Source of the DNA: Antedon mediterranea
Lineage: Eukaryota; Echinodermata; Crinoidea; Comatulida; Antedonidae
Direction of reading: 5' to 3'
Assembly (NCBI RefSeq): GCF_964355755.1
Contig: NC_092679.1
Coordinates: forward strand, 19,024,932 to 19,088,931
Length of the DNA stretch: 64,000 bases
This document shows positions 56,835 to 64,000 of this stretch, in pieces. Every line of letters starts with the position of its first letter. Position 1 is the stretch's first letter. Under the pieces are notes generated by a model that was not told the DNA's origin, searched no databases, and worked only from the letters and a program-made list of their open reading frames with translations. The translations under genes and the position numbers were made by a program.

Positions 56835-58924
56835 ATGAGCGATCAAATAACAGAGTTTCTAAAGACGAATTATATCCCCATTACATCAGCTGCAGCTGTC
56901 GGTATGTTCTATTTTTATTTTATTAAATTTAGAGAGACTAGGACTTATACTTATTTAGTATGTTACGCTTATGTTTTCATTCATGACAAAGAAACTACCA
57001 GTTTCTATATTTCTTAACATACTCTTGCATTTTTTACTTATAAGGGGCCTATAGTTTAAATATGCTTTAAAAACGGTCTAATTGTTCGTTGTCAAACTAT
57101 GTTAAAGTTTGCTTTATACAGTACAGATATACATTTTAATAGTCTCTTCCATACAATTACAATACCGTACCGTGATATTATTCAATTCATATTCTGTATT
57201 GAGATGTGTGACAAATCGAATATAAAACCTAAATTTATAAACGTTATAGCCTAGGCCTAGTAGCCTACTATGCACTTTCCTGAAACTAGAGGTGTTGAGG
57301 GACAAACTCTCACCCCAAACATGCATTAATTAATTAATTAATTTCTACAAAATTCCTTTAGGAATCGGTTTTATGATGCTTAGGAGGTACTCATCTGGTG
57401 GGAAATGTTGCAACATAAAATGGTAAGGTGGTGATAGTGACAGGAGCGAATACAGGCATAGGCAAGGAGACAGCTTTAGGCCTAGATCTAGCCAGACGAG
57501 GTAAATGCGTATAATAAAGATATATATACTTTAATATTAAAGTTGGCCTAAAGCAAAAAATAGTAAAATTGGCTGCCAGCCGAGTTGAATAACCGTTTAG
57601 CCTATTTTGTTATGAATATGAAAACATTTTTTTGTCTGCAGAAGTGATTAGCCTAACTCTATTAAAATAAAAAATTGCCTATAATCACGTAAGTTGAGGG
57701 ACAATACATTTTCAAAGGCAAAAAAGTAAATACACTAGGCCTATCACCCTACATTTAAACTGACCATCAAAGGTGGCATAAAATATTTATACAGGATTAC
57801 ACAATCAGGTAAAAGAAAACCTGTTTTGCATTTTGTGTCTCGAATACAAAAAAAATAAAAAAATACTAACCTACATGCTTTGCATTTGCGACGACGGGCG
57901 ACCTAAAAAAGTTATGTTAATTCATTATGCGCATGCGGGTAAATGCTCCCCCACCTCGACATATTTTTGGTTGTTGACACATTGACAATGACATAGCCTA
58001 AACTTGTTCTTCGTCGCAAAATCTGAAATCCTCTACGTCACAAATTGAATAAGTTTAGATAATAAAATGTTCATGGAAACGTAATTTCGAGGGATCTTTA
58101 AACTGTATATTTATTGCGAAACAACTCTACCCTATCGACACTCAACATGGTTATTACTATTTAGTATTATGCACACATTTTATTTTCAGGGTTATTTTAT
58201 TTCTATTCTGATAGTCGCCAAGAAACATCAGATGGCTTCGAACAAGTTTTTGGTAAAAATCACCTTGGACCATTCTTGCTAACAAACCTTTTACTGGACT
58301 TGCTGAAGAAGTCGGCACCAAGCCGAATTGTCAATGTTTCCTCTTCGGGTCACGCTGAGGCTAAAATTAACTTTGATGACATTAACTCTACGGAATCTTT
58401 TGAACCTGTAGCTGCTTATTGCCGAAGTAAACTAGCAAATATTCTCTTTACAAAAGAACTTGCAGAAAGATTAAAAGGTAATTCACATGTTATTATTAGT
58501 CTGATCTTAAGTTCGATTCATCTAGGATGCATTTCATTTTGTCCAAAGATTTAAAGTTTAATTTTACGCTTGGTTGAATTTCGTATGCGCATACACGCAG
58601 CCGGTTCTCTCGGTCTGTATCAGTTTCATAAACGCAAAAAATATGTCATGAAACGCGGAAGATGTCATGAAACAGTTCATAACCAGCAGACCAATACATA
58701 CATAAAAAGTGCTCATCAAACTTAAATCGTTTTAACTTATTCATTTACAGGAACAGGCATAACTTGCTACTCGCTTCATCCAGGCTTCGTAGCAACAGAC
58801 GTCTTCCGCGCAGCATGCCACATTGCTCAATGTGATTCTGCTTCTAATCTCCAAGAATTGTAAAGACCACAATACACTGTGCTGTTGAAGAGAGTCTAGC
58901 AAATGAGCCTGGATATTACTACTG
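56835..58924 (+). pseudogene. Short-chain dehydrogenase/reductase pseudogene, unit 2
   Basis: Duplicate exons at 56835-56901, 57362-57500, 58190-58477 and 58751-58924. It shares with unit 1 the TAA before the Rossmann motif, the missing NNAG exon and the frame break in the last exon. It also has its own 8-bp deletion in exon 2, yet keeps Lys (AAG) where unit 1 has TAG. The last exon carries two extra bases (GTCTTCCGCGCAGC against GTCTTCCGTAGC), changing the frame locally. The gene was therefore already dead before duplication and each copy has decayed further. Confidence 0.82.
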
Positions 58925-59207
58925 GTAGGTTGGTTGTTCACACACACACGTTATAGAAACGTATCCATTGTGATCTTGCAAAATTAGTAAATCTATCCAA
59001 ATAAATAAACTTCAAATCTATATGTCCATGTTATGTACTATATTCACTACTATTCAAAGGAGGTTGTGTGTGCTACTTCACCGTACAACGTTAAGAGTGA
59101 AGATAGTTTCTGTCCATTCGGTCGTGAGGAACATGCCATGATGAAGGCGCGAGTAAGGCTAACTTAGACAGATGAGGGGCAACTGAGTCGTCTCGTCGGG
59201 AGAAAAC

Positions 59208-59590
59208 AGAGAGCTTTCGCTATCTCGGATCGGGAACGAGAACCAGTTAATTAAAATTTCACATAAACTAATGACGTCATACACAAAAAACCCTTACTTT
59301 CTCGGCCGCTCGTTCCCGATCGAGATAGCGAAAGCTCTCTAAAAATAGAGAGCTTTCGCTATCTCGGATCGGGAACGAGAACCAGCTCCTGTATCTCGGG
59401 CTACGAGCATTAGTTAATTAAAATTTCACATAAACTAATGACGTCATACACAAAAAAAACCTTACTTTCTCGGCGGCTCGTTCCCGATCGAGATAGCGAA
59501 AGCTCTCAAATGTTCTTAAAACGAGTACGAGATCGAGAACCGGTAATTAATGCTGGTTCTCGTTCCCGATCCGAGATAGCGAAAGCTCTC
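59208..59590. mobile_element. Nested/tandem palindromic elements M6 at the end of unit 2
   Basis: Terminal repeat GAGAGCTTTCGCTATCTCG and its complement delimit one element at 59208-59340, a second at 59346-59507 and a partial third to 59590. Both complete elements share the core TAATGACGTCATACAC. Absent from the equivalent place in unit 1, so it arrived after, or with, the duplication. Confidence 0.8.
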
Positions 59591-60047
59591 TATTAACTCA
59601 AACAGCACCGACGAGTCAAGACGTTTCGTCGGGCCTCGTCGTACGATGCTGTCTCAGGTGGCCTATGGCATCTGCTTATACAAGCGGAATAATAATTTGA
59701 GTCTCCTTGGTGTTGTGCTGACTTCTTTGACTCTCGCATGTTTTTACGATAGGCCTATACTTCAATTTACATTTAAATACGTTTGCATGTGGTTTCTTTA
59801 AAAAAGGCGATGATTACGGTGTAATTACGTCACTATTCCCTTAATTGTAGTCTACAGTTATGATGAGTTATGATAGCACTAAATTGATATTGACGATAAA
59901 TAAATGTAATGAATGTAAATATAAAGAAAATGATCTGTGCTTTTTCTTTTAGTTATACATGTGAAGAGTTCGAATCTTTTTACGATGGTGACAAATTCAT
60001 AAGCCTTTTCAAAGGCGCTCAGGTATCAGCATCTTAAATTTCTACAT

Positions 60048-60052
60048 TAGTC
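60048..60052. repeat. Target-site duplication TAGTC, left copy
   Basis: Pairs with 62965-62969. The empty site in units 1 and 2 reads CATTAGTCGTTTTT, with a single TAGTC. Confidence 0.85.
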
Positions 60053-60333
60053 AATTCAATTCAATTCAAAGCAACATTTATTTTCTCCTTTCATATACAA
60101 AATAGATTTCAGTGATCAATAAATATGTAAACAAAATTCGAAAGAAGAAGGTACACGCCCAGAAAGATGAAAAACACATCTTGTGGAGGACGTACCTATT
60201 ACAGACACAGACAATGACAATTTATAAAAAATAAAAAAAAATATAAAATAAAAAAAAAAAATAAAAAAAAAAAAAATTGACCGAGTAAAAGTTAATATTT
60301 GGCAATAAGGTGACTTTTAAGTTTAGATAAAAA

Positions 60334-62247
60334 TTATTTACTAGAAACAGAGTTTAAGATGGGGAGTGGCAGATCGTTCCAAAAAGTGGGTCCGGAATAC
60401 CTAATGTTGTGTTGAAAGTGGTTGGTTTTATGGGTTGGAATATGTAATTTTGAACAAATACGGGTATTATGATAATGAATTGAAGAATTTGGAGTGAACA
60501 TGGAGCAGAGATGTTTGGGAAGGTTGGAATTAATAGAAGAAAAGATGAACGAGCCTTGTTGGGTTAGATTGATATCGGAGACTTTGAGAAGATTAAGCTT
60601 TGAAAAAAGATGAGATGAATGAGACAGGGGTGGGGCACCAGATATAACCCTGATGGCCTTTTTTTGAAGAGTTTGAAGTCTTTTAATACTGGAAGGGTAA
60701 GAGTTGCACCAGACAATATTGCAATAGTTAAGATAAGGCAGGATGAGGGAGCAGTACAGGATACGAAGAATGTTAGGGGGTGAAAAAGAAGAAAGTCTAG
60801 TGATGATGCCAAGACTTTTTGAAATTTTATTCTCAACAAAATTGATGTGATTTTTCCATGAAAGTCGACTGTCAAGATGAACTCCTAAAAATGTAGCAGA
60901 TTGGACTGAGGGAATATCATGATTGTTAATAGAAATGTTATAGTTTGCAGTATCAATGTTTTTAATTTTCTGAGGGGTCCCAAACAGGATGAAGTTACAT
61001 TTTTTGTGGTTAAGAGAAAGTTTGTTAGCTGAAAAGTATTGAGACATGAGGGTCAAATTGGTATTAACAGTATTAAATAAGGTTTGAATATCAGGGTCAG
61101 AGTAATAAACAGTGGTGTCGTCAGCATATAGAAAAAAATTAAGAATTGCAGAAGAAAGATATATATCATTAATATATAGAATAAATAGGAAGGGGCCAAG
61201 AAGAGAGCCCTGGGGAACACCACAAGTAACAGGGTTGAAGTTGGAGACAGAATTAGAATACTTGGTACATTGGAAACGATTGGTAAGGTAACTTTTGAAA
61301 AGATCATATGCGGGCCCTCTAATTCCATAGTGGGATAGTTTAAATAAAAGTATGTTGTGGTCTATTGTGTCGAATGCCTTTGACAAATCTATAAAAACGC
61401 CGATGGCTAGATGGCCACTTTCAAATGCGTCAACAATTTTGTTTGTTAAGTCAATGAGAGCCATGGGTGTGTTGTGACCTTTTCTAAAGCCATATTGATT
61501 TTTGTGAAGAATGTCATGTTTTGAGATAAATGAAAATGTACGATCGTAGATTACCCTTTCTAAAGCTTTAGAGAAAATAGAGAGGACAGAGATGGGGCGA
61601 TAGTTAGAGAAATCAGATTTGTTTCCAGATTTGTAGATAGGGGTAACGCGCGCAAACTTCATCCCGTCTGGGAAAACACCCTTTAATAAAGCAAGATTAA
61701 AAATATGGGTAAGTGGAAAAGAAATGAGATCGGCAATATGTTTGATGGGCTTGGTTTGGAAATCATCAATACCGGGTGATTTGTTGTTTTTAAAGATAGA
61801 AATGATTTTAAAAACTTCGGCCTCATTGACTGGAGTAAAGAATATTGAGTTAGGGGTAAGGTTGGGTAAAAAGTCTTTAAATGATCTGTTACTATTGGGA
61901 ATTTTATTAGCAAGTGAAGGGCCGATTTCAGAAAAATATTTGTTAAAGGCATTTGAAATTATATTGGAATCATTAGTCAACTCACCTTGAAAATTGAAAG
62001 AAGTATTTGTATGTGTATTATTTGATTTATTGAGCAGGGAATTAATTGATTTCCAAGTTGCCTTAATATCATTTTTGTGTTTGAGAAACGTTTTGTGAAA
62101 ATAATTTTTTTTTGCAGCTTTAATTGTAGTATTTAATTTATTACGGAATTGTTTAAAGGCTGTTTCATTTATTTGGGTGGGACAATGGATAAATTTAGAG
62201 TACAGTTTATGTTTGTGTTTAATTGAATTAAGTAGGCCATTAGACAT
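60334..62247 (-). CDS. Retrotransposon reverse transcriptase region
   Basis: A 637-residue open frame. It carries the classic non-LTR reverse-transcriptase blocks in order: a SPGIDDF block, RVTPIYKSGNKSDFSNYRPI, QYGFRKGHNT, VFIDLSKAFDTIDHN, GVPQGSLLGPFLFILYINDI, and the catalytic LYADDTT at about residue 370. The thumb region follows (KLSLNHKKCNFILFG, FLGVHLDSRLSW) and then YCNIVWCNSYPSSIKRLQTL. The frame is uninterrupted, suggesting a recent insertion. The Met used as a start is only the first Met after a one-base slip that separates it from the endonuclease frame just upstream; the native protein would be one fused EN-RT polypeptide. Confidence 0.93.
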   Translation of the reverse strand: MSNGLLNSIKHKHKLYSKFIHCPTQINETAFKQFRNKLNTTIKAAKKNYFHKTFLKHKNDIKATWKSINSLLNKSNNTHTNTSFNFQGELTNDSNIISNAFNKYFSEIGPSLANKIPNSNRSFKDFLPNLTPNSIFFTPVNEAEVFKIISIFKNNKSPGIDDFQTKPIKHIADLISFPLTHIFNLALLKGVFPDGMKFARVTPIYKSGNKSDFSNYRPISVLSIFSKALERVIYDRTFSFISKHDILHKNQYGFRKGHNTPMALIDLTNKIVDAFESGHLAIGVFIDLSKAFDTIDHNILLFKLSHYGIRGPAYDLFKSYLTNRFQCTKYSNSVSNFNPVTCGVPQGSLLGPFLFILYINDIYLSSAILNFFLYADDTTVYYSDPDIQTLFNTVNTNLTLMSQYFSANKLSLNHKKCNFILFGTPQKIKNIDTANYNISINNHDIPSVQSATFLGVHLDSRLSWKNHINFVENKISKSLGIITRLSSFSPPNILRILYCSLILPYLNYCNIVWCNSYPSSIKRLQTLQKKAIRVISGAPPLSHSSHLFSKLNLLKVSDINLTQQGSFIFSSINSNLPKHLCSMFTPNSSIHYHNTRICSKLHIPTHKTNHFQHNIRYSGPTFWNDLPLPILNSVSSK

Positions 62248-62255
62248 CCATGACT

Positions 62256-62964
62256 TTAATTTATTATTTTTTTTTCGTTTTTGAGGAGAGGAAAGTGTTT
62301 ATCATATATTGATTTTAATATAAGTTCAAAGTGTGAATAAGCCTTATTTGGGTCATCAGTGTTAATAACATCAGTCCAATGTTGGGTGGAAATTTCAAGA
62401 CGAAAGTTTGCCAGTGAAGTAAGGTTAAATTTTCTAAAAGTATAGTTTTTATTTGGATTAAGATTATGGAAGGAAGCGTTGAGAAGAGAAATATTGAAGA
62501 CAGGAAGATGATCGGAAATGTCGCTATAAAGTAGACCACTTGTGTTTTGGTATTCAGTCTGATTAGTAAAAATGTTGTCTAATAAAGTGGCAGAAGTTTT
62601 ACTGATACGGGAAGGTCTATGGATACAAGGAAGGTAATTATTACTGAAAAGCGAGTTGATAAAATCACGAGCATTGTTGTCAGTATCGTATTTAAGGATA
62701 TCGATGTTGAAGTCTCCAAGAATGTAGACAATCTTGTTTTCTGTTGATAAAGAGGAAAGCACAGAGTCAAGTTCATTAGTAAATTGTTTAGGGTCAAGTG
62801 AAGGCGGTCTATAAATGGTTCCAACAAGAATATTTTTTAGGTTGGGTCTAACAATTTCAATAAAGATGGATTCAGAAGTAGAGGGTTGCAGAGTTAGATC
62901 ATTTCTAAGGAAAAATTCAAGGCCATCACGGATATATAAGGCAACCCCACCACCGTCTTTATAA
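62256..62964 (-). CDS. Retrotransposon AP-type endonuclease, N-terminally truncated
   Basis: The frame begins within the element at DYYKDGGGVALYIRDGL and carries ILGDFNIDIL and the C-terminal SDISDHLPVF catalytic block of APE-like endonucleases. It ends at a stop just after a run of nine A residues (- strand), where the frame shifts by one base relative to the reverse transcriptase. The open frame reads back 24 codons into flanking host DNA, which is chance. The N-terminal catalytic part is missing because of 5' truncation. Confidence 0.88.
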
Positions 62965-62969
62965 TAGTC
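62965..62969. repeat. Target-site duplication TAGTC, right copy
   Basis: Pairs with 60048-60052 on the other side of the retrotransposon. Confidence 0.85.
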
Positions 62970-64000
62970 GTTTTTAAATAAAAAATAAAACAGCAGATAC
63001 AAATTCGCCCCTACAGTGGTTAACAGAAAAACAAGAAGACACAATTACACAATCTCGAAAACACTTACACTACGATGAAAGTTTAGAATAAAAGATACCA
63101 ATATAGGGATGGGCCTGAACTAAATTATTATTAAGATAAATTTAATTTTGCATTCTTTTTACTCATCTCATGCATTTTTGTCTTGGTGAATTTTTATATT
63201 CCTCCCCTCTCCCCTTTTATATTCCATCCCCTCTCTACCCAACACGAACACGAGCTTTACAAAATAATGACAACTGTCAAAAGAACGTTTTTAATCAATT
63301 TTCGTCTTTTTATAGTCATTTTGTTACTTATTTTATATATTTAAATAACTTTTTTTTAAATGTAATATAACGAATGCAAATATGGTTTTAAAAACATCAA
63401 CATCAATCATTTTATGTATAGACTAAAAAAAACTGACAGAGAAGATCATGCAAAATGTACAACATTTAAGATAACATATTTTCATTAAAACTGATTAATA
63501 TTATATAATTATTTTATATCTTTATTATTTGTGTCATTGTTTATAGGTAGCCTCGTGGATGTCGTGCGTTTCCTGGGCCGCCATGGCTATTGTCTTGTTT
63601 GTTCAAATAAAATGTTCCAGATAAGAAGAAGATTGAATTTAAGGAACTTATTACATACACAGCAGGCTTGGAGACATTTAAAAACAATACGTGCGCTAGT
63701 TGGCAATAATAACCTGAATAATTTCATCCAAATTTATATATTATTTTCATAAAAATATAAATTACATGGGTTCGTTTTTGTTCCGGAGATCACAGGTATT
63801 ATATCACAATTTAACAATACAATATCAAAAAAGCAGAAATTAGGTTAGACTATTGCATAATATAATTTTGTTTTCTCCGTTACAAAAGTCGATCAGCAAT
63901 TGTTAATCCCATTGTCTAAAAATAACGACCATTTTAAAAATAATGGAGAAATTGAATGCCATTGATTTTCAGGAAAACCTCAACCTATGCTATTGTTATT

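Larger units (their letters stand above)
51443..59784. repeat. 8-kb tandem segmental duplication, unit 2
   Basis: Second full copy, directly repeated after unit 1. It is about 0.3 kb longer because of an inverted-repeat insertion at 59208-59590 near its end. The left half of gene A (exons 1-3) is absent, showing that the breakpoint falls in gene A intron 3. Confidence 0.9.
60053..62964 (-). mobile_element. 5'-truncated non-LTR retrotransposon (CR1/jockey-type LINE)
   Basis: A 2912-bp insertion present only in unit 3. It is flanked by the 5-bp direct repeat TAGTC (60048-60052 and 62965-62969), and comparison with unit 2 shows the exact empty site. Read on the - strand it starts inside the endonuclease domain, continues through a reverse transcriptase, and ends in a short simple repeat (GAATT)n, not poly(A). 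Such repeat tails and APE-type endonucleases are typical of the CR1/L2/jockey group; the exact clade needs a phylogeny. The 5' UTR, any ORF1 and the start of the endonuclease are missing, as expected from incomplete target-primed reverse transcription. Confidence 0.93.
59953..63624 (+). pseudogene. Orphan exons 4-5 of gene A (unit 3), split by a retrotransposon
   Basis: Exon 4 copy at 59953-60022 and exon 5 copy at 63547-63624, both with intact splice sites and frames. The intron between them has been interrupted by the non-LTR element at 60053-62964. As in unit 2, exons 1-3 are missing. Confidence 0.8.
59785..64000. repeat. 8-kb tandem segmental duplication, unit 3 (cut by the window end)
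   Basis: Third copy: the same starting word occurs at about 59784, followed by gene A-type exon 4, a 2.9-kb retrotransposon insertion, then exon 5 and the spacer leading to where gene B'' would lie. The window ends before gene B''. Confidence 0.85.

Noticed and set aside
61724-61990. Gene on the + strand inside the retrotransposon
   Set aside because: It is an antisense shadow of the reverse transcriptase frame.
62970-63044. N-terminal part of the endonuclease protein
   Set aside because: These codons are flanking host sequence also present in units 1 and 2; the element starts at 62964 on the - strand.

Overview
This window looks like invertebrate deuterostome nuclear DNA, most likely echinoderm. 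It is AT-rich, its genes are split into small exons with GT-AG introns, GGCCTA words are frequent, and it is full of short non-autonomous transposons. The phylum is inferred from gene content and texture; nothing in the sequence proves it. There are no bacterial-type genes, CRISPR arrays, rRNA genes or intact tRNA genes.

Layout: (1) 4.06-13.92 kb, + strand: a seven-exon short reticulon (RTN, 208 aa, ER-membrane shaping). (2) 17.32-20.47 kb, - strand, with a probable 5' UTR exon near 23.03 kb: a UNC5CL/ZUD-like protein (570 aa; N-terminal membrane anchor, then ZU5, UPA and Death domains) with no visible extracellular domain. (3) 24.22-32.34 kb, + strand: CoREST/RCOR (526 aa, 12 exons; ELM2, SANT1, a GATA-like zinc finger, linker, SANT2), divergent from gene 2. 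(4) 34.2-56.3 kb: a cluster of five complete four-transmembrane genes that I assign to the TMEM179/TMEM179B family. C (217 aa) and D (202 aa) are on the - strand; A (188 aa), B (204 aa) and B' (197 aa) are on the + strand. All have five coding exons with the same intron phases. (5) 43.44 kb to the window end: an ~8-kb segmental tandem duplication present in two full copies plus the start of a third. Each unit carries orphan exons 4-5 of gene A, a complete gene B (copies 1 and 2), and a broken short-chain dehydrogenase (retinol-dehydrogenase-like) pseudogene. Copy 3 is interrupted by a 5'-truncated, otherwise nearly complete non-LTR retrotransposon (60053-62964) with a 5-bp target-site duplication.

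Every exon chain given here was assembled by eye. The summed coding length of each intact gene is divisible by three and all junction phases match, which is good support without transcript data.

The rest is introns and intergenic DNA with at least six families of short inverted-repeat elements (the commonest has 12 copies in about 30 kb), a tRNA-derived SINE, and several minisatellites. The genes do not form a pathway: reticulon, a Death-domain signalling adaptor, a chromatin corepressor and a tetraspan cluster are simply neighbours. The most interesting items are the ectodomain-less UNC5-like protein with an HFT motif at the expected autoprocessing position, the zinc finger inside CoREST, and the locally amplifying TMEM179B-like cluster.
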